This document shows, in pieces, positions 6,573 through 12,860 of a stretch of DNA of 12,860 nt. The stretch comes from DASZHA01 sp049644325 (GTDB lineage Bacteria; Chloroflexota; Dormibacteria; DASZGP01). A program made the translations under genes and the position numbers. The notes under the pieces were generated by a model. The model made no database searches and was not told the origin of the DNA. It was given only the letters and a program-made list of their open reading frames with translations. The stretch spans positions 1-12,860 of the forward strand of contig JBARRR010000113.1 of the NCBI GenBank assembly GCA_049644325.1, in the 5' to 3' direction. Each line of letters begins with the position of its first letter. The stretch's first letter is position 1.

Positions 6573-8069
6573 TTATGAAGCCGCGCCGGAGTCGCCCTTC
6601 AGGACCGCCCGGCGGACGGCCTGGCGCCACCCGCTGAGGCGGCGGTCACGCTCTTCGACGGGCATCGAAGGTGTGAACCGGCCCGACTCCTGCCAGGTTG
6701 CCGCGACCTCCTCCAGCCCGCCCCAGGCACCGACCCCAAGTCCTGCCAGGAACGATGCTCCCACGGCGGTGGTTTCGGCGCTGGCCGAGCGCACGACGGG
6801 GATCCCCGCCAGGTCGGCTTGCAGCTGCAGCAGTACGTCCATGACGCTGGCGCCGCCGTCGACCCGCAGCTCGGTGGGCTTGACCGCGTCGGCGGCCATG
6901 GCCTCGAGCGCGTCGGTGGTCTGGTAGGCCATCGACTCGACGGCGGCGCGAACCAGGTCCTCCCGGCTTGATCCCCGGGTCAGCCCCGCCACCAGGCCAC
7001 GGGCCTCGGGGTCCCAATAAGGCGCACCGAGTCCGGTGAAGGCGGGCACCAGGTAGACGCCTCCGGTGTCGGGGTGGGCCGCGGCGATGGGCCCCGCCTC
7101 GGCGGCGCTGTCGATGATGCCCAGCCCGTCGCGCAGCCATTGCAGCGCCGCGCCGGTGACGAAGATGGCGCCCTCGACCGCGTATGTCGTCTCACCGCCT
7201 AGCTGCCAGGCCACGGTGGCCAGCATCCCGTGCTGGCTGAGGCGCACATCGCCGCCGGTGTTGAGCAGAATGAAGGAGCCCGTGCCGTACGTGTTCTTGG
7301 CCATGCCGGGGGTGAAGCAGGCCTGTCCGAAGAGCGCCGCCTGCTGGTCGCCGGCGATGCCGCTGATCGGCAGGTCCAGGCCCGCGAAGGCCGTCGGGTC
7401 ACTGCGACCGAAGTCGCCCGAGCTGTCGCGGACCTCGGGCAGGACCGCCTCCGGCACCCCCAGCAGGTCGAGCAGCTCCGGGTCCCAGCGCCGGCGGTTG
7501 ATGTCGTACATCAGGGTCCGGCTGGCATTGCCGGGCTCGGTGAGGTGCTCCCGACCACCCGTTAGCCGGGCCACCAGCCAGGTGTCGATGGTCCCGAAGG
7601 CCAGCTCGCCGGCCGCCGCCCGGCGGCGTATGTCGTCATCGGAGTCGAGCAGCCACTTCAGCTTGGTGCCGGAGAAGTACGGATCGAGGAGCAGGCCGGT
7701 GCGCTCCCGTACCATGGCCTCCCTCCCCTCCTCCTTCAGCCCCCGGCAGATGTCGGCGCTGCGCCGGCACTGCCAGACGATGGCGTGACCGACGGGCTGC
7801 AGGGTCTGGCGATCCCAGAGCAGGAACGTCTCGCGCTGGTTGGTGATGCCGATTGCCGCCAGGGGCGTCTCGGCGGCCTCGCCCCCGCCCAACACCTCCT
7901 CGGCGCACTCCACCACGGTCCGCCAGATCTCCTCGGCGTCGTGCTCGACCCAGCCGGACTGGGGGTAGTACTGGGTGATCTCGCGGTAGGCGTGGGCCAC
8001 CACCTTGCCCCGCTCGTCGACCAGCAGCACCCGGCTGCCGGTGGTGCCCTGGTCGATTGCCAGGATCAA
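6573..8069 (-). CDS. glpK: Glycerol kinase
   Basis: Phosphorylates glycerol to sn-glycerol-3-phosphate with ATP (FGGY kinase family). At 498 residues it matches the usual length. Visible motifs: ATP-site DQGTTGSR (6-13), glycerol-binding NQRET (77-81) with Trp99, Tyr131, catalytic Asp in GIAGDQQAALFGQ (Asp241), and FTGLGAPYWDPEARG. The start is TTG at 8069, five bases after the upstream stop, giving the family's standard MILAIDQGTT opening; a CTG at 8078 overlapping the upstream TGA is the alternative, and open frame continues further upstream without homology. The fructose-1,6-bisphosphate loop of E. coli GlpK (GGTRIPISG) reads AGLDLPISG here, so the inhibitory arginine is absent and FBP control is unlikely. 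No glycerol facilitator or glycerol-3-phosphate dehydrogenase is adjacent. Confidence 0.96.
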   Translation of the reverse strand: MILAIDQGTTGSRVLLVDERGKVVAHAYREITQYYPQSGWVEHDAEEIWRTVVECAEEVLGGGEAAETPLAAIGITNQRETFLLWDRQTLQPVGHAIVWQCRRSADICRGLKEEGREAMVRERTGLLLDPYFSGTKLKWLLDSDDDIRRRAAAGELAFGTIDTWLVARLTGGREHLTEPGNASRTLMYDINRRRWDPELLDLLGVPEAVLPEVRDSSGDFGRSDPTAFAGLDLPISGIAGDQQAALFGQACFTPGMAKNTYGTGSFILLNTGGDVRLSQHGMLATVAWQLGGETTYAVEGAIFVTGAALQWLRDGLGIIDSAAEAGPIAAAHPDTGGVYLVPAFTGLGAPYWDPEARGLVAGLTRGSSREDLVRAAVESMAYQTTDALEAMAADAVKPTELRVDGGASVMDVLLQLQADLAGIPVVRSASAETTAVGASFLAGLGVGAWGGLEEVAATWQESGRFTPSMPVEERDRRLSGWRQAVRRAVLKGDSGAAS

Positions 8070-8074
8070 GGGCG

Positions 8075-8860
8075 TCAGCCGCCGCTGAAGACCGGCGTCC
8101 GCTTCTCCAGGCGCGCCGCCACCGCCTCCATGAAGTCGGGGCTCTTGATGCACTCGAGCTGGGCATCGCGGACATCGCTGAGGTTGTCCTCCACCGACTG
8201 CCCCGCCGCCGCCTGGTCGGCCAGGCGCTTGGCGGCGCGAACCGCCAGCGGCGCCTTGGTGGCGATTTCGCGAACCAGCTCGCTGGCAACCTCCAACAGC
8301 TCCTCGGGCAGGGCGACGCGGTCGACCAGGCCGATGCGCATCGCCTTTTTGGGCTGGATCTCGCGGCCGGTCATGATCAGGTCCTTGGCTCGCGAGAGCC
8401 CGCAGAGGTGGACCATGCGGTGGATGCCAGTTAGGTCGGGGACGATCCCGTAGTGGATCTCGAACAGGCCGAGGCGGGCATCCTCGGTGGCAATGCGGAG
8501 GTCGCACGCCATCGCCAGCTGAAGGCCACCGCCCAGGGCCGCCCCCTGGATCGCCGCCACCGAGGGCTTGCCGATCCGCTCCAGCCGCATATAGATGTCC
8601 TGCAGATGGGCGACGCCGGCCTTGAAGCTGTCGATGTCGCCACCGATCTGCCCCAGCGCGTTGAGATCGATGCCGGCGCAGAACACCGGCCCGTTCCCCT
8701 TGAGCAGCACCGCTTTGACCTCAGGCTGGGCGGCGCGGTTGAACGCCTCCCCGATGGCCTCGAACAGCTCCAGGCTGAGGGCATTGCGCTTCTCCGGGCG
8801 GTTCAGCGTGATTGTCAGCACGCCGTCTTCGATCTCGGTCAGGACCAGCTCAGGGGTCAT
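8075..8860 (-). CDS. Enoyl-CoA hydratase/isomerase (crotonase) family protein
   Basis: A 261-residue crotonase-fold protein acting on an acyl-CoA thioester, probably cytoplasmic. The fold is plain: VLTITLNRPEKRNALS (14-29), oxyanion-hole segments VFCAGIDL (59-66) and GAALGGGLQLAMACD (106-120), then GLFEIHYGIVPDLTG (131-145). The second catalytic glutamate (Glu164 of rat mitochondrial hydratase) is kept as Glu134, but the first (Glu144) is replaced by Gln114. Single-glutamate crotonases are often isomerases or other acyl-CoA enzymes, so classical hydration is doubtful. The ATG at 8860 has a strong AAGGAGG five bases upstream, the best ribosome binding site in the window and one of few ATG starts. 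It lies between the ThiF/MoeB-like gene (41 bases upstream) and glpK (5 bases downstream). Confidence 0.93.
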   Translation of the reverse strand: MTPELVLTEIEDGVLTITLNRPEKRNALSLELFEAIGEAFNRAAQPEVKAVLLKGNGPVFCAGIDLNALGQIGGDIDSFKAGVAHLQDIYMRLERIGKPSVAAIQGAALGGGLQLAMACDLRIATEDARLGLFEIHYGIVPDLTGIHRMVHLCGLSRAKDLIMTGREIQPKKAMRIGLVDRVALPEELLEVASELVREIATKAPLAVRAAKRLADQAAAGQSVEDNLSDVRDAQLECIKSPDFMEAVAARLEKRTPVFSGG

Positions 8861-8901
8861 CTTCGCCTCCTTGTTGCGGGCCGGGGTCCGGCACCGTGGC
8901 G

Positions 8902-9660
8902 TTAGAGCGGACGGTCGTGCGGCGCCGTGCAGTCCGGGTGGCGTCCGAAATCGACCACCCGGGTCCGCGGGCGCAGCCCATCGTAGATCAGCAGCCGGCC
9001 GCTGAGGGGAGAGCCCACCCCAAGGATCACCTTGAGGGCCTCGGTGGCCTGCATCCCTCCCACCACCGCGGCCACCGTCCCGAGGATCCCGGCCTGGGCG
9101 CAGGTCGGGATCTCGTCGGCACCGGGTGGCGTGCCGAAGAGGCACCGATAGCAGGGGCCGCCCGGCAGCACCGTGGTCAGCTGGCCGCCGTACTCGAGGA
9201 TGGCGGCGTGGACCAGGGGAACCCGAGCGCCGACGCAGGCGTCGTTGAGGGCAAACTTGATCTCGAAGTCGTCGGTGGCGTCACAGACCACGTCGTATCC
9301 CAGGACCGCCGTGACCGCGTCGGCTGGAGAGAGCCGGCGAACCTCGGCCTTCAGCCGGACCTCGGAGTTGATCGCCCCAGCTGCCTCGGCGGCGGACTCC
9401 GCCTTGGGCCGGCCGATGTCGGCTTCGCCGTGGAGCGGCTGGCGTCCCAGGTTGGACAGCTCAACCTGGTCGCCGTCCATGATCGTCAAGGCGCCGACAC
9501 CGGCCGCCGCCAGGTAGGCGATCACCGGCGAGCCCAGCGCCCCGGCGCCAACCACCAGGACGCTCGCCTGGCGCAGGCGCTGCTGCCCGGCCTCGCCAAC
9601 GCCATCCAGGATCAGCTGCCGGCTGTACCGCTCGACCGCGGCGTCGCTGAGCTCGGCCAC
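8902..9660 (-). CDS. ThiF/MoeB/HesA-family E1-like adenylyltransferase
   Basis: ATP-dependent enzyme family that adenylates the C-terminal glycine of a small ubiquitin-like sulfur carrier (MoaD, ThiS and relatives) for thiocarboxylate formation. At 252 residues it has the minimal length, with no rhodanese extension. Seen: RYSRQLILDGVGEAGQQRL (11-29), Rossmann loop VLVVGAGALGS (34-44), MDGDQVELSNLGRQ (61-74), DATDDF (127-132), Zn half-site CYRC (170-173), and TCAQAGILG around Cys187. The second Zn half, normally CxxC, reads HPDCTAPH (Cys244 and His248). The start is taken as GTG at 9660, four bases after the upstream stop, matching the family's opening; an ATG at 9702 would overlap LarE by 38 bases. 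No sulfur-carrier gene is seen in the window, so its partner is unknown. It follows LarE directly. Confidence 0.9.
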   Translation of the reverse strand: MAELSDAAVERYSRQLILDGVGEAGQQRLRQASVLVVGAGALGSPVIAYLAAAGVGALTIMDGDQVELSNLGRQPLHGEADIGRPKAESAAEAAGAINSEVRLKAEVRRLSPADAVTAVLGYDVVCDATDDFEIKFALNDACVGARVPLVHAAILEYGGQLTTVLPGGPCYRCLFGTPPGADEIPTCAQAGILGTVAAVVGGMQATEALKVILGVGSPLSGRLLIYDGLRPRTRVVDFGRHPDCTAPHDRPL

Positions 9661-9664
9661 GGGG

Positions 9665-10474
9665 TCAGGTGGTGGCGTTGAGGCTGCCTCGCCGGTAGCC
9701 ATGGGGATCGACGCTGACGCTGGCGTATCCCAGCCGACGCAGCCCAGCCTCAACCCGCGCCAGTCGATCGGGCTCCAGCAGCCGTGGCACCTGGTCGGCC
9801 TCGACCTCGATGCGAGCGGTGTCGCCGTGGTGGCGCACCCGCAGCTGGCCGAAGCCCTCGCCGCGCAACAGCAATTCGGCCGCTTCCACCTTCGACAGCG
9901 TCGCAACCGTCACCGGTTCCCCGTAGGCGATGCGCGACGCCAGGCAGGCCGCCGCGGGCTTGTCCCAATTGGCCAGCCCCAGCTCCCGGGCAGCCTCGCG
10001 AATGTCCTCCTTGCCCAGGCCGGCGTCGTCGAGGGGACTGATCACGCCGTGGTCGGCGGCCGCCTGGCGGCCTGGGCGCCAGTCGCCCCGGTCGTCGACA
10101 TTGAAGCCGTCGAGGACGGCGCGGCCACCGAGGTCGTCCGCCAGCTCGGCCAGCGCGCCGTACAGCTCGGTCTTACAGAAAAAGCAGCGGTCCGGCTGGT
10201 TGCGAACGTATCCCTCGACCTCGAGCTCGTTGGTGGCCAGCACCCGCACCGGGATGCCCCGTTCGCCGGCCACGGCCAGGGCTGCCTCCAGCTCGGTGGC
10301 GGGCAGGGATGGCGACCGGGCGATCACCCCCAGGCAGGCATCGCCCAGCACCTGGTGCGCCACCGCCAGCACCAGGGTGCTGTCGACACCGCCCGAGTAC
10401 GCCACCAGCGCGCCTTCGAGGGCCCCGATCCGCCGCCCCATCGCCTCCAGGCGCTGCGCCAGCTCGTACCTCAC
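9665..10474 (-). CDS. larE: LarE-type ATP-dependent sulfur transferase (PP-loop)
   Basis: LarE activates pyridinium-dicarboxylate-derived nicotinic acid mononucleotide by AMP transfer and inserts sulfur during synthesis of the nickel-pincer cofactor of lactate racemase-type enzymes. This 269-residue protein has the PP-loop YSGGVDST (26-33), NQPDRCFFCKTELY (92-105) and DKPAAACLASRIAYG (171-185). Cys177 aligns with the sacrificial cysteine of Lactobacillus plantarum LarE (Cys176). Cys97 and Cys100 add two more, the three-cysteine pattern reported for [4Fe-4S]-type LarE proteins that can use a sulfide source repeatedly. The GTG at 10474 overlaps the upstream TGA as GTGA, with GGTGG seven bases before it; an upstream alternative start at 10498 would intrude into the preceding gene. 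LarB and LarC are not in the window, so an unrelated sulfur-insertion role is possible. Confidence 0.92.
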   Translation of the reverse strand: MRYELAQRLEAMGRRIGALEGALVAYSGGVDSTLVLAVAHQVLGDACLGVIARSPSLPATELEAALAVAGERGIPVRVLATNELEVEGYVRNQPDRCFFCKTELYGALAELADDLGGRAVLDGFNVDDRGDWRPGRQAAADHGVISPLDDAGLGKEDIREAARELGLANWDKPAAACLASRIAYGEPVTVATLSKVEAAELLLRGEGFGQLRVRHHGDTARIEVEADQVPRLLEPDRLARVEAGLRRLGYASVSVDPHGYRRGSLNATT

Positions 10475-10683
10475 CAGGCGACCACCTTGTCGGCCCACTC
10501 GATCAGTTCCATGATCTGATCGTATTCCGGGTCGACAAGCACCGTCACCCCGGCGGGGGCGGCCCCCGCGTCATCGACCGCATCCTGAGCCAGGACCACG
10601 CGCACCTGGTCGGGAGCGGCGGCGGCCACCGCCGCCCAGGCCAGCTCGTCCCCAGCGTGGCGAAGGATGTGGAGCGTCTTCAG
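10471..10683 (-). CDS. Small TusB/DsrH-like sulfur-relay protein with CTG start
   Basis: A 70-residue reading frame that fills the gap between the lipoprotein gene and larE. Decoding the first codon as Met gives MKTLHILRHAGDELAW at the N-terminus; the middle VRVVLAQDAV (27-36) and the end ELIEWADKVVAW match the shape of TusB/DsrH, whose E. coli member has LLLLQDGV and ends in KHPSQMAW. It is shorter than TusB (95 residues) and has no cysteine, as expected for a structural rather than sulfur-carrying subunit. The frame contains no ATG, GTG or TTG at or upstream of the start back to an in-frame stop; CTG at 10683-10681 overlaps the upstream TGA as CTGA, and its own TGA overlaps the larE GTG. 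Overlap on both sides with coupled genes argues it is real. Family call is by pattern only. Confidence 0.68.
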   Translation of the reverse strand: MKTLHILRHAGDELAWAAVAAAAPDQVRVVLAQDAVDDAGAAPAGVTVLVDPEYDQIMELIEWADKVVAW

Positions 10684-11600
10684 TACGCCGACCAGTTGGC
10701 GCCGCTGTCGGTGGTGGTGAAGACAGACCCGTCGGCGCCACCGGCGTAGAACCGGCGCTGGTCCTTAGGGTCGATGCTGATCCCGGTGATCACCACCGCG
10801 GTCTGGCCGATGTCCCAGTCCTTGCCGCCGTTGCTGGTCAGGAAGATGCCGAACTCGGTGGCGGCAACCACGATGTCGGCGCTCTGGGCGCTGGCGGCCA
10901 GCGAGTACACCTGCCCGGTTCCCGACCTGACCGCGGCGAAGCTAGACCCGTGGTCACTGCTGGCGGCGATTCCCAGCTCGGGGCTGCCGGCCAGCAGCGT
11001 GCCGTCGGCCGTCACCGCCAGGCCGGTTAAGTAGTGCGAGTCGGCATAGCCGGCGCGGTGCTCCCAGTGGGCGCCGCCATCCGACGAGACCAGCACCCCC
11101 TTGCCCACGGCGTAGATGTAGAGGTTCTTGCCGTTGGTGGGATCGACGGCGAAGCCGTGAACGTCGAGGTTGGCCACGTCCGCCGAGATCAGGGCCCAGG
11201 TGGCGCCATCGTCGCGGCTGACCTGGATCCCAAAGGCGTGGCCCGAGGCGTAGGCGGTGCCATCAGGGCCGTAGGCGACCTGGAGAACGTCACCCTTGGG
11301 GCTGGAGCCTCCCACCGGCACCGGCGACGCGCCCGGCTTGGCGGCCGAGACGCCGAAGTGGGTACCGATCAAGAGTCGGGAGGGGCCACCCCGGCTGGCC
11401 AGGGCGTGAATGTGATTCGTATTCGGCTGCTGCTGGCCCAGCCCCGACGGGTCTGGCTGGGGGCTGCCCGGTGGGGGCACCACGATCGTGCCGGAGGGAC
11501 GTGAGGAACCGAAGACGGAGCAGCCGGCGAGCACCCCAAGACCAAGCAGGAGCGCGGTTTTTCTCACCGGGACAAGCCTACGGGAGAAGAGGGTGGGCAC
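10680..11600 (-). CDS. Secreted lipoprotein with BNR/Asp-box beta-propeller repeats
   Basis: A 306-residue exported protein. The N-terminus is a lipoprotein signal: basic RK, hydrophobic ALLLGLGVLAGC with lipobox LAGC and lipidated Cys27. A Pro/Ser/Gln-rich linker (about 34-62) leads into a repeat region opening NHIHALASR. At least five Asp-box motifs (S-x-D-x-G-x-x-W type) follow: SRDDGATW, SSDGGAHW, SSDHGSSF, TSNGGKDW and TTDSGANW, the hallmark of sialidase/VPS10-like propellers. Such proteins may be glycosidases or binding proteins; I see no catalytic sialidase arginine triad and assign no reaction. The start is GTG at 11600 or GTG at 11567, the latter leaving a compact 16-residue signal peptide; neither has a clear ribosome binding site. 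It is the first gene of the sulfur-transfer-containing run and overlaps the next by four bases. Confidence 0.85.
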   Translation of the reverse strand: MPTLFSRRLVPVRKTALLLGLGVLAGCSVFGSSRPSGTIVVPPPGSPQPDPSGLGQQQPNTNHIHALASRGGPSRLLIGTHFGVSAAKPGASPVPVGGSSPKGDVLQVAYGPDGTAYASGHAFGIQVSRDDGATWALISADVANLDVHGFAVDPTNGKNLYIYAVGKGVLVSSDGGAHWEHRAGYADSHYLTGLAVTADGTLLAGSPELGIAASSDHGSSFAAVRSGTGQVYSLAASAQSADIVVAATEFGIFLTSNGGKDWDIGQTAVVITGISIDPKDQRRFYAGGADGSVFTTTDSGANWSAY

Positions 11601-11633
11601 CGGCCAGCGGGGTACCGGCGTCCACCCTGTACC

Positions 11634-11639
11634 ACTCTA
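11634..11639 (-). promoter_or_regulatory. Candidate -10 box for the lipoprotein-to-glpK run
   Basis: The minus strand reads TAGAGT, fitting TANNNT, about 33 bases before the GTG at 11600. The hexamer 17 bases upstream is TTTCAA, a weak -35 match. This is the only reasonable promoter I find ahead of the run, but support is modest. Confidence 0.35.
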
Positions 11640-11678
11640 CGTCGCACGCCCGAAATTTGAAACGACCTAAGGAAGATT

Positions 11679-11715
11679 CCCCCATTTCGTTGCAGTCCCG
11701 ACCCCCCAATCCCCC
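11679..11715 (-). other. G-rich tract with quadruplex potential in divergent intergenic region
   Basis: The plus strand has four C-runs of 5, 3, 6 and 5 bases separated by 13, 2 and 3 bases, so the minus strand has four G-runs in 37 bases. One spacer is longer than the usual seven-base limit. It lies in the 165-base region between the divergent lipoprotein and glycosyltransferase genes; a CGAAAT/ATTTCG inverted pair (11651-11656 and 11684-11689) overlaps it. Confidence 0.35.
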
Positions 11716-11750
11716 ACCGACCGCTACTGGGCATAAACTTGCGGCGAGTT

Positions 11751-11757
11751 GAGGTGG
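11751..11757 (+). promoter_or_regulatory. Ribosome binding site of the GT2-GtrA gene
   Basis: GAGGTGG lies eight bases before the GTG at 11766 and fixes that start over the TTG just before it. Upstream, CATAAACT (11732-11739) is a possible -10 region, with no clear -35. Confidence 0.55.
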
Positions 11758-11765
11758 CCTAGTTG

Positions 11766-12860
11766 GTGAGTACAAATCGCCTGGGAGCGGCGGGCGGGGC
11801 GACGGTGCTCTCGGTGGTGGTCCCCACCCGGAACGAGGCCGGCAACGTCGAGCCGCTGGTGGCGGGGATCGCCGCCGCGGTCGGCGAGATCCCGACCGAG
11901 GTGATCTTCGTCGACGACAGCATCGACGAGACACCTGCGATCCTCGATACCCTGGCGGCTGACCCGCCTGCCGGCGTGGTCATCCGGGTCATCCACCGGC
12001 CCGCGGAGCGGCACAACGGGCTCGGGGCGGCAGCCGTGGAGGGCCTGAAAGTGGCCGAGGGCGTGGCCGTGGCCGTGATGGACGGGGACCTCCAGCACCC
12101 GCCGGAGATGCTGCCCGTGATGCTGGAGACCCTCCGGGACGACCGTCTCGACCTGGTGGTGGCATCCCGCTACGCGCGCGGGGGCAGCGCCCGTGGCCTC
12201 AACGGGCCCGCAAGGCGGTTCGTTTCCAGTCTCAGCCGCCGCTTCTCCCAGCTGCTTTTCCGGGAGGCGCGCAAGACTTCGGACCCCCTCTCGGGGTATT
12301 TCCTCTGCCGGCAGTCGACCATCGAGGGGCTGGAGTTCAGGCCGATCGGCTTCAAGGTCCTGCTCGAAGTGCTGGTCTGCACCCCGGACGCGATCGTCGG
12401 GGAGGTGCCCCTCCGTTTCGGGAAGCGGGGCGCGGGCCGGAGCAATGCCTCGATGGCCCAGGGCTGGCTCTTCCTCAAGCATGTCGGCACCCTGGTGATG
12501 CAGGTTCGCGGCTCAGCCCGCTTCTGGAAGTACGCGGTGGTTGGCGGCGCCGGGCTGGCCGTCTTCCTGGGCCTGCTCCTGCTCGGCCAGAAGCTGGGGC
12601 TTGGCGCCTTCCAGGCCTGGGCCCTGGCATTCGTCGTCAGCCTTTTCCTCAACTGGCAGCTCAACCGCGTCTTCACCTTCGCTGACGTGTCCTCGCCATT
12701 CACCCCGGGGCGCGATCGACCCGTCTACCTGCCCATGGCCCTGTTGGGCGGCTGCGCCAACCTGGTGGTGTTCGCCGCCTTCCAGACCCGGGTTAGCCTG
12801 GTGCTGGCGGGCCTGGCGGGCGCGGCGGCGGCGATGGCGGTCAACTTCGTCGCGCAGCGG
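11766..12860 (+). CDS. Polyprenol-phosphate mannosyltransferase-like GT2 fused to GtrA domain (3' end outside window)
   Basis: Residues about 14-240 are a GT2 domain of the DPM1 type, which transfers mannose (or another hexose) from a nucleotide sugar to a polyprenol phosphate on the cytoplasmic face. Seen: VVVPTRNEAGN (17-27), VIFVDDSID (46-54, a shifted form of the usual DDGSxD), metal-binding MDGDLQHPPEM (105-115), DPLSGYFLCRQ and KRGAGRSNASM. A GtrA-like domain of about four membrane helices begins at ARFWKYAVVGGAG (251-263) and includes LNWQLNRVFTF, a family that moves or anchors lipid-linked sugars. The 365 codons end within the last GtrA helix, so little is missing. This is the only plus-strand gene, divergent from the lipoprotein run. 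Its probable product is the donor used by the PMT enzyme at 3930-5801; the sugar identity is inferred. Confidence 0.92.
   Translation, partial: MSTNRLGAAGGATVLSVVVPTRNEAGNVEPLVAGIAAAVGEIPTEVIFVDDSIDETPAILDTLAADPPAGVVIRVIHRPAERHNGLGAAAVEGLKVAEGVAVAVMDGDLQHPPEMLPVMLETLRDDRLDLVVASRYARGGSARGLNGPARRFVSSLSRRFSQLLFREARKTSDPLSGYFLCRQSTIEGLEFRPIGFKVLLEVLVCTPDAIVGEVPLRFGKRGAGRSNASMAQGWLFLKHVGTLVMQVRGSARFWKYAVVGGAGLAVFLGLLLLGQKLGLGAFQAWALAFVVSLFLNWQLNRVFTFADVSSPFTPGRDRPVYLPMALLGGCANLVVFAAFQTRVSLVLAGLAGAAAAMAVNFVAQR

Noticed and set aside
8070..8507. Extension of glpK upstream to an ATG at 8507
   Set aside because: Would lie wholly inside the crotonase gene; the family's N-terminus begins at the TTG at 8069.
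9701..10519. Plus-strand 272-codon frame opposite larE
   Set aside because: Antisense shadow; the minus strand carries clear PP-loop and cysteine motifs throughout.

Overview
This is a strongly GC-rich bacterial window, tightly packed and almost entirely coding. Twelve genes are supported: eleven on the minus strand in two long overlapping runs, and one on the plus strand leaving the right edge. Non-ATG starts dominate (GTG most often, one TTG, and two that look like CTG). One gene appears leaderless, behind a TANNNT -10 box placed directly before the start codon. Together with a bacterial PMT-type mannosyltransferase and a DPM1-GtrA fusion, this suggests a high-GC Terrabacteria-type lineage (Actinobacteriota, Chloroflexota or Dormibacterota-like). 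I cannot name the species. No rRNA, tRNA, CRISPR array, insertion sequence or phage structural gene was seen.

Left run (minus strand, transcribed from about 6390 down to 1): a leaderless PH-like membrane protein, a dolichyl-phosphate-mannose-type protein mannosyltransferase (GT39), a second polytopic GT-C-like membrane protein joined by an ATGA overlap, a small four-helix 'phage holin 4_2' family membrane protein, an ACT-domain protein with a DUF5612-like C-terminal half, and an inositol-monophosphatase-family phosphatase cut by the window edge. Most junctions overlap by a few bases, which fits one polycistronic unit. A strong hairpin terminator at 6450-6479 separates this run from the next.

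Right run (minus strand, from about 11600 down to 6573): a secreted BNR/Asp-box lipoprotein, a 70-residue TusB/DsrH-like protein (a micro-gene with no ATG, GTG or TTG start at its N-terminus), a LarE-type sulfur insertase with three cysteines, a ThiF/MoeB-type E1-like adenylyltransferase, a crotonase-fold protein and glycerol kinase. The three central genes form a sulfur-transfer-like cassette with no sulfur-carrier protein, LarB or LarC in view. This is the most unusual part of the window.

Right edge: across a 165-base divergent intergenic region lies a plus-strand polyprenol-phosphate mannosyltransferase-like GT2 domain fused to a GtrA membrane domain. Its expected product, polyprenol-P-mannose, is the donor that the PMT at 3930-5801 would need. 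The window may therefore hold both halves of a protein O-mannosylation pathway, with the Pro/Ser/Thr-rich lipoprotein as a possible substrate; the link is inferred.
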